A DNA stretch of 64,000 nucleotides. Origin: Acidimicrobiaceae bacterium (GTDB taxonomy: Bacteria; Actinomycetota; Acidimicrobiia; Acidimicrobiales; RAAP-2). The notes beneath the pieces are model-generated. The model made no database searches. It had not been told where the DNA came from and was given only the letters and a program-made list of their open reading frames with translations. How positions within the stretch are numbered: the first letter of the stretch is position 1; each line of letters starts with the position of its first letter. Below, piece by piece: positions 7,983 to 16,778 of the stretch. Position numbers and translations under genes: made by a program. Location: the NCBI GenBank assembly GCA_003158855.1, contig PMLJ01000018.1:82165-146164 (forward strand), written 5' to 3'.

Positions 7983-8086
7983 CGTCTCTCCCCCCGGTTC
8001 GACCCAAAAATGCAGGATAACCACATGGCCCGCCTGATAGCAAGACGAGATTCGGGATGCCTCTCGGAGGTGAAATCCAGGCTTGC

Positions 8087-8092
8087 TACGCT
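8087..8092 (+). promoter_or_regulatory. Leaderless -10 element (TACGCT) for the receiver-domain gene
   Basis: TACGCT followed by 7 nt and GTG 8100. It decides the start, since the open frame extends 300 nt further upstream, antisense to whiB. Confidence 0.6.
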
Positions 8093-8099
8093 GAATCCC

Positions 8100-8531
8100 G
8101 TGGCAACAGTTCTTTTAGCGAGCGATCTCTCATCACTTCGTCATGAACTTCGGACAATGCTCGAAGGCCCTGACCTCTTCATCGAGGAGGTTTCCAACGG
8201 CCGCGACGTGCTAGCTCGCGTGAAGCGCGGCGAGGTGGACCTGGTGATCCTGGACATGCAGATCGGCTCCATGGGTGGCATGGCGATCTGCATGGATCTC
8301 CGCCACGAGGAGTCCTACGGCGCATCAGAGCCCGTCGCGGTCCTGATGCTTCTTGACCGCAGGCCCGACGTGTTCCTCGCTCGACGAAGCGGCGCCGAGG
8401 GATTTGTCGTGAAGCCCTTGGACCCCCAGCGGGTTCGCTCGGCCGTGCGGGCGCTGCTGCGCGGTGAGGGCTACGAGGACGAGACGTTCCTTCCAGCCAC
8501 CGTCCGCGCCGCCAACGCCAACCACGAATGA
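8100..8531 (+). CDS. Single-domain response regulator (CheY-like)
   Basis: 143 residues containing one receiver domain and no output domain. Acidic pocket at Asp9, phosphoacceptor Asp52 in VDLVILDMQ, conserved Lys105 in GFVVKPLDP. The start is set at GTG 8100 by the receiver fold beginning VATVLLASD and by the leaderless -10. The last 4 nt overlap the next gene (ATGA), so it is co-transcribed with the CBS protein. No kinase is adjacent; partner unknown. Confidence 0.8.
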   Translation: MATVLLASDLSSLRHELRTMLEGPDLFIEEVSNGRDVLARVKRGEVDLVILDMQIGSMGGMAICMDLRHEESYGASEPVAVLMLLDRRPDVFLARRSGAEGFVVKPLDPQRVRSAVRALLRGEGYEDETFLPATVRAANANHE

Positions 8532-9361
8532 GCGACCAGCAACCTCCCTCAACGGGCCTCGCGCGGCTCCGCGCGCGCATCAGCGGTCGCGAGGAAACCA
8601 AGACTGCATCCCCCGAAGCGATCGCCATCCACGCCCGCGTCGATCAGCTGAGCGAACTCGAACTCAGAGACGTGATGACCCCGCGGGTGGACGTTGTCTA
8701 CCTGACGATTCCGGTCTCCCCTGAAGCGATCGCCGAAGCGGTACGCGATACCGGCCACTCCTGCTTTCCGGTTGTCGTGGGCGACCTCGATGAGGTGGAG
8801 GGCGTCCTCTTCGTCAACGACCTCTTTCGAAGCACCGCGGCGAAGAGGGCCATCGGCGTTTCGCTGCCCACCGCGAATGAAATAGCGCGCAAGATTCGCC
8901 GCCCGCTGATGCTGCCGGAGACGCTTGACCTGCTGGAGAGCTTGAAGGAGATGCGCGAGCAGCGTCGGACCTTCGCAATCGTCCTTGAAGAGCACGGCGG
9001 AGTGGCTGGCGTCATCTCGATTCGTGACATTCTCGAACAGCTCGTCGGAGATCTGAGCGACGAGTTCGACGAGGACGACGAGCCGGCCATAGTTCGAATC
9101 CGAAAAGACCGCTGGCTCGTAGACGGCCAGACCCACGTCGACAAAGTCGAGGAAGAGCTCGGGGTCGTGATCCCCGAGGGCGAATACGTCACGGTCGCCG
9201 GCTTCGTTCTCGACCTCGCGGGAGAGATCCCCGCCGCGGGCACCACCTACTCGTACGGTGACTGGACGTTTCGAGTCCAGTCCGTTGAGCGACGACGGAT
9301 TAGTGAGATCGTCATCGAGCATCACCCGCCGGTTTCCGACGGTGAGCTGGCCGATTCGTAA
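8528..9361 (+). CDS. CBS-pair protein with CorC/HlyC domain, soluble (no DUF21)
   Basis: 277 residues: a short N-terminal stretch, the hallmark LELRDVMTPRVDVVYL opening the CBS pair (about 45-185, second repeat with VLEEHGGVAGVISIRDILEQLVGDL), an acidic linker DEFDEDDEP, then a CorC_HlyC transporter-associated domain (about 195-265). The membrane DUF21 domain of the CNNM/CorB magnesium transporters is missing, so this is the CorC-like soluble type; CBS pairs of this group bind adenine nucleotides. Magnesium or cobalt efflux is the family association only. Overlaps the preceding gene by 4 nt and ends 60 nt before tRNA-Pro. Confidence 0.85.
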   Translation: MSDQQPPSTGLARLRARISGREETKTASPEAIAIHARVDQLSELELRDVMTPRVDVVYLTIPVSPEAIAEAVRDTGHSCFPVVVGDLDEVEGVLFVNDLFRSTAAKRAIGVSLPTANEIARKIRRPLMLPETLDLLESLKEMREQRRTFAIVLEEHGGVAGVISIRDILEQLVGDLSDEFDEDDEPAIVRIRKDRWLVDGQTHVDKVEEELGVVIPEGEYVTVAGFVLDLAGEIPAAGTTYSYGDWTFRVQSVERRRISEIVIEHHPPVSDGELADS

Positions 9362-9421
9362 CGCTTTGTCCGAGGCTGCTCGCACGGACTAGGATTATCG
9401 GGCTGCGGGTGATACTCGCTG

Positions 9422-9498
9422 CGGGCTGTAGCGCAGCTTGGTAGCGCGCTGCGTTCGGGACGCAGAGGTCCCGGGTTCAAATCCCGGCAGCCCGACCA
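9422..9498 (+). tRNA. tRNA-Pro (CGG)
   Basis: Acceptor stem CGGGCTG/CAGCCCG (7 bp), D-arm with GTAGCGC, anticodon stem CTGCG/CGCAG around loop TTCGGGA (anticodon CGG), T-arm with GGTTCAAATCC, discriminator A and an encoded CCA at 9496-9498. Confidence 0.97.
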
Positions 9499-9527
9499 CC
9501 ATGGCATCGCTGTGGAAAGAAGTGCAG

Positions 9528-9600
9528 GCCCCCATCGTCTAGCGGCCTAGGACACCACCCTTTCAAGGTGGCGGCACGGGTTCGAATCCCGTTGGGGGTG
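9528..9600 (+). tRNA. tRNA-Glu (TTC)
   Basis: Acceptor GCCCCCA/TGGGGGT with a terminal G-U pair, anticodon stem CCACC/GGTGG around loop CTTTCAA (anticodon TTC), T-arm GGTTCGAATCC. CCA is not encoded. It lies 29 nt after tRNA-Pro and may be in the same transcript. Confidence 0.96.
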
Positions 9601-9745
9601 CGAAACGTTGGCGACAGAAAGTCGTCGAAGTCCATCGACAAGAGTCGGTTTGGACACAGTGCCACAGTGCGTGCATTCTCAGCACTGCCGAGCTCATCCT
9701 TCCAGATGCTCGAGCGACACTGACCCAGCCGTCTGCTCGAACCAG

Positions 9746-10138
9746 CTAGACGCCCTTCGAGGTGTTCAACTTCACGGCGGCGCGGATGAGGGCCTTCAGC
9801 GCCTGCTCGTCGACCTTGTCGCCTTGGTGAAAGTCGATGGCACGCCTGACTTTGCCTTCGAGGCTGGAATTGAATAAATCTGAAGGGTCCTTCAGAGAGG
9901 CGCCTTTGGCGAAGGTCATCTTCACAGCGTTCTTATACGTCTCGCCGGTGCAGATCAGCCCGTCGTGAGACCACACCGGAACACCCCACTTCCACTCCTC
10001 GACGGCTTTGGGGTCGGCCTGTTTGATCAGAGCGCGGATCCGGGAGAGCGTTTCGCCGCGCCAGTCGCTCAACTCTTTGATTCTCGCGTCTATCAACTGT
10101 GATGGGGAGTCGCCCTTCTGCGAGCCGGCTTTTTTCAT
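9746..10138 (-). CDS. DUF1801 (YdhG-like) domain protein
   Basis: 130 residues from ATG 10138, which is preceded at 7 nt by TACTTT (minus strand). Contains the DUF1801 pattern: a Lys-rich start, helix LSRIRALIKQADPKAVEEWKWGVPVWSHDGLICTGETYKNAVKMTFAKGASLKDP, and a C-terminal helix DEQALKALIRAAVKL. The family has an iron-chaperone/frataxin-like fold and unknown biochemical role. A longer frame to 10231 exists but has neither conserved residues nor a start signal. Confidence 0.75.
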   Translation of the reverse strand: MKKAGSQKGDSPSQLIDARIKELSDWRGETLSRIRALIKQADPKAVEEWKWGVPVWSHDGLICTGETYKNAVKMTFAKGASLKDPSDLFNSSLEGKVRRAIDFHQGDKVDEQALKALIRAAVKLNTSKGV

Positions 10139-10145
10139 GGACTTC

Positions 10146-10151
10146 AAAGTA
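10146..10151 (-). promoter_or_regulatory. Leaderless -10 element (TACTTT) for the DUF1801 gene
   Basis: Minus-strand TACTTT, 7 nt before the ATG at 10138. Confidence 0.5.
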
Positions 10152-10847
10152 CTCCAAGCATCCGACGACTCCAAGTCAGAGCCCCAAGAGAGGTTCGAAC
10201 AAAGTCCCATTGCCTCCATGTGAATAGTCACCCCTTTTCAGCGGGATGGTCACCGATCTGCCTTCTGCCCTTCCAGGCTTGCCTTTCCAGAGTCCTATTG
10301 AAGAGCGAATTCTCAGGCAATCATCAGGCAATCATCGCGCTATCGCAACGCCTCACAAGGCTTGAAATGCCCGCCAGCCACTCCAACCGGGAGTTCTGAC
10401 TTCTTGACACGAGGGGTGCAAGGTTGCGCGTTCACGCTCAGGGAGAACAGCATCTTCCCGGGCACCGCCAACGTACACATCTCGGAAACTGGTCGATCGA
10501 CTCAGATTCGGCCCTCGGCCCTCAGCGCTCGTCATCACTACCTACTTTGTCCACGTCGCTCCAGCGAGTACGGAGTTCTCTGATTTACGCTAATCCCCTC
10601 GAGGATTCCACATAGAACTTCCCGGAGCTGATCCGTTGCGCAACTCGAGGGATTCGTGGCGCTGGGGGAGTCCCGTGCGCAAACTCCTGCCACGTCATTC
10701 ACGCTCGCTACCGTTTCGCCAGACTCGGATTCCGGTTCCGGCGCGGGATGTAGTCGTCGGATTGATAATGACCTTCGACCCTGTCCGAAGATTGCGCGAC
10801 ACAACGATGATGATGGTAGTTGTAATCAATATTGAGGCAGGTTGACT
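10152..10847. other. Long intergenic region, no gene seen
   Basis: About 700 nt between the divergent DUF1801 and His-rich genes. Open frames here are short and show no conserved motif. A 10-nt direct repeat, AGGCAATCATC twice, is present near 10315-10337. No RNA structure or pseudogene was recognised. Confidence 0.5.
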
Positions 10848-11237
10848 ATGGGCTGTGGAGAAGACAGAGGAAGAGGAAGCTACGGACTCCCGATCCTGAT
10901 TCCGCTCATTGCATTATTCGGAGCGGTTGCTGCGTTCGGTAGTTGTTTGAAGCATCATCAGGGCCACGAGGGCCATGAGGGCCATGCTCGGCATTGCAAA
11001 GGACATTGCAGAGGGCAGTGTGGTCACGAGGGTCACGAGGGTCACGAGGGTCACGAGGGTCACGGTCCTCACGAGGGTCACGGTCCTCACGAGGGTGACA
11101 CTCCCCACGAGGGTCACGGTCCCAGTCTGGGTCATGAGGACGATCCAATGAGGATTCTCGATAGGCGCTTCGCGAGCGGAGAGATCGACGAGGATGAATA
11201 CCGGCATCGACGTGACGTTCTGAAGCCGAATTCGTAA
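10848..11237 (+). CDS. His-rich GHE-repeat membrane protein with C-terminal SHOCT domain
   Basis: 129 residues from ATG 10848, preceded by AGGCAGG at 6 nt. A Gly-rich start is followed by a hydrophobic segment LPILIPLIALFGAVAAFG (about 13-30), Cys33, then a stretch of about 60 residues made of GHE and GPHE units with 18 histidines and the cluster HCKGHCRGQC. The protein closes with DDPMRILDRRFASGEIDEDEYRHRRDVL, a SHOCT domain. The His/Cys region strongly suggests divalent metal binding (Zn, Ni, Cu or Co) at the membrane; SHOCT domains usually mediate oligomerisation. No metal transporter lies next to it. A membrane-tethered metal buffer is inferred, not shown. Confidence 0.75.
   Translation: MGCGEDRGRGSYGLPILIPLIALFGAVAAFGSCLKHHQGHEGHEGHARHCKGHCRGQCGHEGHEGHEGHEGHGPHEGHGPHEGDTPHEGHGPSLGHEDDPMRILDRRFASGEIDEDEYRHRRDVLKPNS
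11022..11123 (+). repeat. Tandem minisatellite coding for the GHE repeats
   Basis: Four perfect copies of GGTCACGAG at 11022-11057, then two identical 18-nt copies (11058-11075, 11076-11093) and two diverged units. DNA-level identity indicates recent slippage and probable copy-number variation between strains. Confidence 0.9.
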
Positions 11238-11441
11238 TCAACTCAGAGCCGCTTTGCGGATCAAAATGCGTGGCTCCGGCCCGCAATGTTGGGTCTTGCC
11301 TTTCGGCATGAAGTCTGACCCCAATGAGATCGGTATCAACTCGTATTCCCTTGGCGGGCAACCCGGCAAGTTGAATCGTTACATCGTTGCTGGATATTTG
11401 AAGTATTGATCGGCAAACTGCCGCCCGATCCATTACTTCGG

Positions 11442-11810
11442 CTAGTCCAGCTCTGACTTCGCCGACTTGCGATGGACTTGGCGGCGAAGTTGGAAGATAC
11501 GCACCGATCCCAGCGCCAGCACCATGAGCGCACCGAGCACCACCGCCCCAAGCAAAGCCACTGAAAGTGGAAGTGTGCCAGAAAAAGTGAAGAGGCTGAC
11601 CCTCACGTCCTTGGGATTCTGGAAGACAAAGATCAGGATAACGGCCAAGACGATCAACGCCGGAAGTATCCTTATCCACGCCCTGGATGTCCGCGTGGAT
11701 GGAATTGCCTCCGAAGTGGCGACTGCTGGCACTTCGACGGCTACTGGCATGTCTCCTTGCTCGGAGTTGGCTAAGGGTGCAGCACTCTCATCATCTGCCT
11801 GTTCTTCCAT
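11442..11810 (-). CDS. LapA-domain (DUF1049) membrane protein
   Basis: 122 residues from ATG 11810: an acidic, Ala-rich N-terminus of about 45 residues, then two membrane helices with the LapA/DUF1049 pattern RILPALIVLAVILIFVFQNPKDVRVSLFTF and ALLGAVVLGALMVLALG, ending with a basic tail RIFQLRRQVHRKSAKS. LapA-type proteins help assemble lipopolysaccharide in Gram-negatives; in actinobacteria the role is unknown. Start uncertain: the frame is open to 12002, and no strong ribosome site is visible before 11810. Confidence 0.65.
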   Translation of the reverse strand: MEEQADDESAAPLANSEQGDMPVAVEVPAVATSEAIPSTRTSRAWIRILPALIVLAVILIFVFQNPKDVRVSLFTFSGTLPLSVALLGAVVLGALMVLALGSVRIFQLRRQVHRKSAKSELD

Positions 11811-12113
11811 AAGAGCCCCGATCTGCCCCGCAATCGAGGCGAAATAGGTCACATTGACCGTAACCCAAACTAACCCGCCGCAAGCTAACGACCCAACGAT
11901 CGGTTTCGGAATGTCGCACGATCCAAGCCCGGAACTTGAACATCGCGCATGGAGAAGAGCTGCATCACCCAAGATTCCCTGACGCTTTCGGGCCGCCTTC
12001 ACGGTTATTCAACACTTACTCGCCCGGCGAAGACACCGAGCAGCTTCGCGTATTCAATAATGCCTGACCTAACCTCGGGAGGACTCGTATCAACCGAAAA
12101 TGAGTTGCGTCCG
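11811..12113. other. Intergenic region between LapA-like gene and nrtR, no gene seen
   Basis: About 300 nt between two minus-strand genes. It is open in the LapA frame, but the extra sequence has no recognisable domain. No terminator-like hairpin was identified. Confidence 0.4.
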
Positions 12114-12890
12114 TTAATTCCTCGCCTCGTGCCTTTGATCAACGTCACCGGCGGGCGGGCGAAATGCGGCGAAGGGATCGGTTACCCGCAATGTCCGCTC
12201 GCTGAATCGATAAAGCGTAGCCGGGCGGCCTCCGGATGAAGAGGGCAACGCGACGGAGTCGGTGGACTCGATGATCTCTCGACGGAGCAAGACCCTCTGG
12301 AGATTGGTGGATGAGATTGCGTGGCCGAGACAAGCCTCGTACACGACCCTCAACTCCGCGATTGTGAAGGTCACCGGAACGAGTGCGTACGCCACGTTGG
12401 TGTAGGTCAGTTTCGCGCGGAGTCGCTCACGTCCGGATCGGATGATCGACGCGTGGTCGAAGGCCGTTGGAGGAAGTTCATCCACTGGGAACCACGCGGT
12501 ATCGCGAGGTATCGTCGGATTCAGATCCGTCGAGACCAAGGCGATGTAGGCCGTCGCGATGATCCTTCCTCGCGGATCCCGGTCGACGTCGCTGCGGGTC
12601 TCCAACTGCTCGAGAAAACCAATATCAGTGAGGTCTACCTTCGTGGCGAGATGGCGACCGAGCGAAGAACCGAGACGCTCCGTACCGCTGAGCGCACCGC
12701 CCGGCAACGCCCAGTGCTGGGCGAAGGGTTCCTGCGCCCGTTCCCACACTAAGGAATGGAGTTTCCTGTCTCGAACCTGAAGCACCACCGCTAGAGCCTC
12801 ATGCTCAAACCGGCTCGCGGATCCGCCGACTGCCTCCGAGTCGTCTGGTTGCGAGACGAAGGGAACCCCGGCGTTTTGACGTGATGACAC
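12114..12890 (-). CDS. nrtR: NrtR-type Nudix-related transcription regulator of NAD synthesis
   Basis: 258 residues from GTG 12890. The N-terminal Nudix-like domain (about 25-170) keeps HWALPGGAL, but the catalytic REXXEE core is degenerate (SSLGRHLATKVDL), as in NrtR sensors that bind ADP-ribose without hydrolysing it efficiently. The C-terminal winged helix (about 175-250) contains TNVAYALVPVTFTIAELRVVYEACLGHAISSTNLQRVLLRR and GGRPATLYRF. It is divergent from nadA-nadB-nadC with a perfect palindrome between them, the arrangement of actinobacterial NrtR regulons, where it represses NAD synthesis. The start follows a TACTAT hexamer by 5 nt; the frame is open further upstream, but that part would cover the palindrome. 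Confidence 0.88.
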   Translation of the reverse strand: MSSRQNAGVPFVSQPDDSEAVGGSASRFEHEALAVVLQVRDRKLHSLVWERAQEPFAQHWALPGGALSGTERLGSSLGRHLATKVDLTDIGFLEQLETRSDVDRDPRGRIIATAYIALVSTDLNPTIPRDTAWFPVDELPPTAFDHASIIRSGRERLRAKLTYTNVAYALVPVTFTIAELRVVYEACLGHAISSTNLQRVLLRREIIESTDSVALPSSSGGRPATLYRFSERTLRVTDPFAAFRPPAGDVDQRHEARN

Positions 12891-12895
12891 GATAA

Positions 12896-12901
12896 ATAGT
12901 A
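12896..12901 (-). promoter_or_regulatory. Leaderless -10 element (TACTAT) for nrtR
   Basis: Minus-strand TACTAT with a 5-nt gap to GTG 12890. The palindrome at 12912-12940 covers the position of the corresponding -35, consistent with autoregulation. Confidence 0.5.
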
Positions 12902-12911
12902 GCCTAAGAAG

Positions 12912-12940
12912 GGAGTTTTCGCCTATCAGGCGAAAACTCC
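12912..12940. promoter_or_regulatory. Candidate NrtR operator (perfect 12-bp inverted repeat)
   Basis: GGAGTTTTCGCC (12912-12923), 5-nt spacer TATCA, then GGCGAAAACTCC (12929-12940). It lies in the nrtR/nadA divergent promoter region, 75 nt before the nadA start. Perfect symmetry and position make it the obvious operator for the adjacent NrtR. Confidence 0.75.
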
Positions 12941-13015
12941 GGGGAGAAATGCTCTTACCGCTAACAGCGAACTGATTGTTCGTTGCAATCCACCTCCAAC
13001 TAGCTAGGTCGACCA

Positions 13016-14011
13016 TTGGCAACCACCGGGATCAGAGGAGACGAGGACCTTCGTAAGTGGTCCGATGAGGTCCGCCGACTCGCTGTCGAGCGCGACGCCG
13101 TCATCCTGGCTCACAACTACCAGATCCCCGAGATCCAGGACGTTGCCGATCACGTCGGTGACTCGCTCGCCCTCTCTCGAATCGCGGCCGCCAGTTCGGC
13201 GGCAACCATCGTGTTCGCGGGCGTCTATTTCATGGCCGAGACCGCGAAGATCTTGGCGCCCGAGAAGACCGTGCTGATTCCCGAACCGCGGGCTGGCTGT
13301 TCGCTCGCCGACAGCATTGATGCTGACCAACTCCGCCAATGGAAGTCAGAGCACCCGGGCGCCGTTGTCGTTGCGTACGTGAATACAAGTGCGCAAGTGA
13401 AGGCTGAGACGGACCTGTGCTGCACATCGGCCAACGCCGTCGAGATTGTTGCGGGCATACCGAGCGACAAAAAGGTCCTCTTCCTGCCCGACCAGTTCTT
13501 GGGCGCGCACGTGCAGCGAACGACCAAGAGGAAGAATATGCACATCTGGATGGGTGAGTGTCACGTACACGCCGGCATCAGTCCCCAGGAACTTCGCGCA
13601 AAGGCTGAGGCCGCACCTGAGTCAGAACTCTTCGTCCACCCCGAATGTGGATGCGCAACACCGGCGCTGTGGCTTAGCGGCACCGGTGACCTTCCCGCTG
13701 AGCGAACCCACGTGCTCTCGACCGGTGGAATGCTCGATCGAGCACGAACCACTCAGGCTCGTTCGGTACTCGTCGCCACTGAGACGGGAATGCTGCATCA
13801 ACTGCGCAGGGCCAATCCTTCAATCAAGTGGGAACCCGTGAATGCGAAGGCCGAGTGCGTGTACATGAAGATGACGACGCCCGAGGTCCTGCTCAACTGT
13901 TTGCGCGAGGGGACGACCGAAGTCGTGGTCGATCGCGAGATCGCGAGCCGAGCTCGCCGAGCCGTCGAGGCAATGATCTCGGTCGGCGCGTCATCATCGG
14001 TGGGCGAATGA
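13016..14011 (+). CDS. nadA: Quinolinate synthase NadA
   Basis: 331 residues, TTG start at 13016 with a weak TAGGTC hexamer 5 nt upstream and no Shine-Dalgarno. Condenses iminoaspartate with dihydroxyacetone phosphate to quinolinate using a 4Fe-4S cluster. Seen: [19 protein letters not shown] near 32-50, and the three expected cluster ligands Cys95 (RAGCSLAD), Cys181 (GECHVH) and the Cys in [11 protein letters not shown] near 277. First gene of the nadABC operon; its stop overlaps the nadB start (ATGA). Probably repressed by NrtR. The active cluster depends on Fe-S assembly factors such as the erpA and mrp genes at 4 kb. Confidence 0.95.
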   Translation: MATTGIRGDEDLRKWSDEVRRLAVERDAVILAHNYQIPEIQDVADHVGDSLALSRIAAASSAATIVFAGVYFMAETAKILAPEKTVLIPEPRAGCSLADSIDADQLRQWKSEHPGAVVVAYVNTSAQVKAETDLCCTSANAVEIVAGIPSDKKVLFLPDQFLGAHVQRTTKRKNMHIWMGECHVHAGISPQELRAKAEAAPESELFVHPECGCATPALWLSGTGDLPAERTHVLSTGGMLDRARTTQARSVLVATETGMLHQLRRANPSIKWEPVNAKAECVYMKMTTPEVLLNCLREGTTEVVVDREIASRARRAVEAMISVGASSSVGE

Positions 14012-15648
14012 AAGTCGCCTCTCTGAGATACTTGCCCTCGACGGAGCACGGGTGGCAGCGTGAGACGGACATCGTCATCATCGGCGCGGGAGCGGCCGGA
14101 CTCAGCGCTGCTCTCGATGCTTCGAGGCGGGGCCATCGAGTGATCATGCTGAGCAAGGGAAGCCTACGGGGAGGATCCACTCTCCTCGCCCAAGGCGGCC
14201 TTGCAGCCGTTATGGACAGTGGAGATTCGCAGGACTCCCATGCCTACGACACGCTGATCGCCGCTGCCGGCCTCGCGGATGAAGTTGCGGTGCGCGAATT
14301 GGTGGCGGCTGCCCCCGGCGCGATTCGGTATCTTGCCGAACTCGGCGCTCGCTTTGACAATGGTCCACTCGGCCTCGAGGGAGGCCACTCGCACCGCCGG
14401 ATTGTCCACGCCGGCGGCGATGCGATCGGGACAGAGTTGCACCGGGTTCTTCGTGAGGCGGTACTGAACTCTGACGTCGAGATAATTGAGAACACCGCCG
14501 CGATCGATGCCCTTACGAGTAGCAGTGGCGGCGTGGTGGGGATCATCGCGGGACGGATCAGCCAGACGAATCACCGGGAGCTGGACGTAGGCGTCATTGC
14601 TGCGCGCGCCGTCGTCATCGCGACCGGGGGATTCGGTCAGGCCTTCGCCTCGTCAACGAATCCCTCCGAAGCCACCGGCGACGGCCTCGCGCTCGCTGCC
14701 CGCGCAGGAGCCGCGATCACCAACGTCGAGTTCGTCCAGTTCCATCCGACCGTCCTCTTCATTCCTGGCCAGCGGGGCCAGTCCCCCCTCATCACCGAGG
14801 CCATTCGAGGCGCCGGCGCCCGGATTGTCGACACACGAGGGACCCCGGTCATGGAGGGACGTCACCCGCGCGCGGACCTCGCCCCGCGTGACGTCGTCTC
14901 TGACGCCATGTTTCAGCGCATGCATTCGCCGAGCGATCCGCTCACCCATCTCTGGCTTGATGCGCGCGCCATTGGAGAGCTTCGACTGGGGAAGGAGTTC
15001 CCGACGACGGTCGGACTCTGTCGCTTGGCTGGGGTTGATCCGGCCAGCGAACTCATTCCAATTGCGCCTTCAGCCCACTACGCGTGCGGAGGGGTTCGCG
15101 CCGACCTTGATGGCAACTCATCGATCCGCGGTCTCTATGCGATCGGCGAGGCGGCATCCACAGGCGTGCACGGCGCCAATCGCCTGGCCTCCAACTCGCT
15201 TACCGAGGCTCTTATCAGTGGACGCCGACTGGCCCGGCAACTCGACGTTGCTCTCTCTTCTCGCTCCGGTCCTTCAGCGCCTGCGCACTTCGTCTATCCC
15301 GCTTCTGGACGCGGCGTCGATGCATCGGACCGAGAGACGTTAGCGACCAAGATGTCGACGCACGTCGGAGTAGTCCGCGAAAGGTCCGGCCTCGAGAGCA
15401 TTCTCGACACGTTGGAGAGCGCACCAGATAGTCCCGCGGCGGCGCTCGACCTCGCCACCCTCGAAGCGACCAACCTTCACACGGTGTCGCTGATGGCGGC
15501 TTACGCAGCATCACTTCGCCACGAGAGCCGTGGGTGTCATCGTCGAAGCGACTTCCCGGCAACCTCGGACCAGTGGGCGCGCTCCATCTCCCTTCAGGTA
15601 CTCGACGGAGAGATTGTCCCACAAGTCGAAGCGATGGTCGGTGCGTGA
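14008..15648 (+). CDS. nadB: L-aspartate oxidase NadB
   Basis: 546 residues from ATG 14008, overlapping the nadA stop by 4 nt. FAD-dependent oxidation of L-aspartate to iminoaspartate, the substrate of NadA. Seen: dinucleotide-binding [23 protein letters not shown] near 23-45, the [13 protein letters not shown] flavoprotein segment, the [11 protein letters not shown] motif, the [27 protein letters not shown] region of the succinate dehydrogenase/NadB family, and [17 protein letters not shown]. The C-terminal helical domain is present. The frame is open upstream within nadA, but the overlap start is the natural one. Confidence 0.95.
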   Translation: MKVASLRYLPSTEHGWQRETDIVIIGAGAAGLSAALDASRRGHRVIMLSKGSLRGGSTLLAQGGLAAVMDSGDSQDSHAYDTLIAAAGLADEVAVRELVAAAPGAIRYLAELGARFDNGPLGLEGGHSHRRIVHAGGDAIGTELHRVLREAVLNSDVEIIENTAAIDALTSSSGGVVGIIAGRISQTNHRELDVGVIAARAVVIATGGFGQAFASSTNPSEATGDGLALAARAGAAITNVEFVQFHPTVLFIPGQRGQSPLITEAIRGAGARIVDTRGTPVMEGRHPRADLAPRDVVSDAMFQRMHSPSDPLTHLWLDARAIGELRLGKEFPTTVGLCRLAGVDPASELIPIAPSAHYACGGVRADLDGNSSIRGLYAIGEAASTGVHGANRLASNSLTEALISGRRLARQLDVALSSRSGPSAPAHFVYPASGRGVDASDRETLATKMSTHVGVVRERSGLESILDTLESAPDSPAAALDLATLEATNLHTVSLMAAYAASLRHESRGCHRRSDFPATSDQWARSISLQVLDGEIVPQVEAMVGA

Positions 15649-16547
15649 ACAAGGAACTCCAAGAGTCGCTGGAAGTGGCGGGCATCGATTCAGCGGAGCT
15701 CCAACGCTTGGTGAATATCTCTCTCGATGAGGACCTTCGCTTTGGACCCGACGTGACCAGCGAGGCGACTATTCCCGTCGATCAAAGTGCCGAAGCCGAA
15801 GTGGTCGCCCGCCAACCCGGCATCGTGTGCGGCGTCACGGTGGCGCTCGCCGTCCTTGAAGCCGTGCAGTTCCCGCTTTCTGGAGTCACGATCATTCACC
15901 AGGACGGCGACGCGGTCGAATCCGGAGACGCGGTACTTCACCTCTCGGGGCCTCTTCGTCCGCTGCTCCTCGCTGAGCGAACCCTGTTGAACTTCATGAC
16001 CCATATGTCGGGAGTCGCCACGGCGACGAACGCTTGGGTTCGGGCCTTGGAAGGTATAGCTTGCGAGGTGCGTGACACCAGGAAGACGACGCCAGGACTT
16101 CGACAGTTGGAGAAGTACTCCGTGAGGTGCGGCGGCGGGACAAACCATCGAATGGGCCTGGGCGACGCGGCCCTCATCAAGGACAACCACATCGCCGCGG
16201 CCGGAAGCGTGACCCGGGCTATCGACGCGATTCGTTCGGTCAACCCTGAGATCAGTCTCGAGGTCGAGTGCGACACACTTGAGCAGGTCCTCGAAGCGAT
16301 CGACGCTCAGTGTTCTCTACTGCTTCTCGACAACATGGACATTGAAGAGATCAAGTCTGCCGTTGAGGTCGCCCGACGGCTACCGGGAGTACGCACCGAG
16401 GCGAGCGGCGGAATGACACTCGAGAACGCGGGCGCGGTCGCTCGCACGGGTGTTGACTACATAGCTGTGGGTTCACTCACTCATTCGGTCGTTGCGCTAG
16501 ATCTCGGGCTCGACATGGTTTCCGCAACTCCAATTACCAAATCTTGA
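15645..16547 (+). CDS. nadC: Quinolinate phosphoribosyltransferase NadC
   Basis: 300 residues from GTG 15645, overlapping the nadB stop (GTGA). Converts quinolinate and PRPP to nicotinate mononucleotide and CO2. Seen: DLRFGPDVTSEATIP near 27, ERTLLNFMTHMSGVAT, DTRKTTPGLRQLEKYSVRCGGGTNHRMGL and IKDNHI, the PRPP and quinolinate binding segments, and the closing TGVDYIAVGSLTHS. Last gene of the operon; 230 nt without a gene follow. Confidence 0.95.
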   Translation: MNKELQESLEVAGIDSAELQRLVNISLDEDLRFGPDVTSEATIPVDQSAEAEVVARQPGIVCGVTVALAVLEAVQFPLSGVTIIHQDGDAVESGDAVLHLSGPLRPLLLAERTLLNFMTHMSGVATATNAWVRALEGIACEVRDTRKTTPGLRQLEKYSVRCGGGTNHRMGLGDAALIKDNHIAAAGSVTRAIDAIRSVNPEISLEVECDTLEQVLEAIDAQCSLLLLDNMDIEEIKSAVEVARRLPGVRTEASGGMTLENAGAVARTGVDYIAVGSLTHSVVALDLGLDMVSATPITKS

Positions 16548-16778
16548 TCGAGCAAGTCCAGCGTCGAAGTTCCGTGACAGCCTCAGGGATTCTGTCGCCT
16601 CAGTTTCGATAACTCCTACGATACCGGGGCGCGTCGAGAGGTCCCCGAAGGCTCGACACAAGATGGGCTCTGCCACCTGAAGAACTCCTGACGGCCCTGC
16701 CGCGCTAACGACAGTGGTTCGACTTGAAGGACAATGGAGCAGAGCAGCCAAGCGCTCCCGCTCGGGTGGTGACAGTAT

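Noticed and set aside
11022-11123. CRISPR-like array
   Set aside because: Repeats are 9 and 18 nt, contiguous without spacers and in frame with the GHE protein; it is a coding minisatellite.
9422-12113. Integrated element using tRNA-Pro or tRNA-Glu as attachment site
   Set aside because: No integrase, and no duplicated tRNA 3' end was found; a short GTTCGAATC match at about 29.19 kb is only 9 nt.
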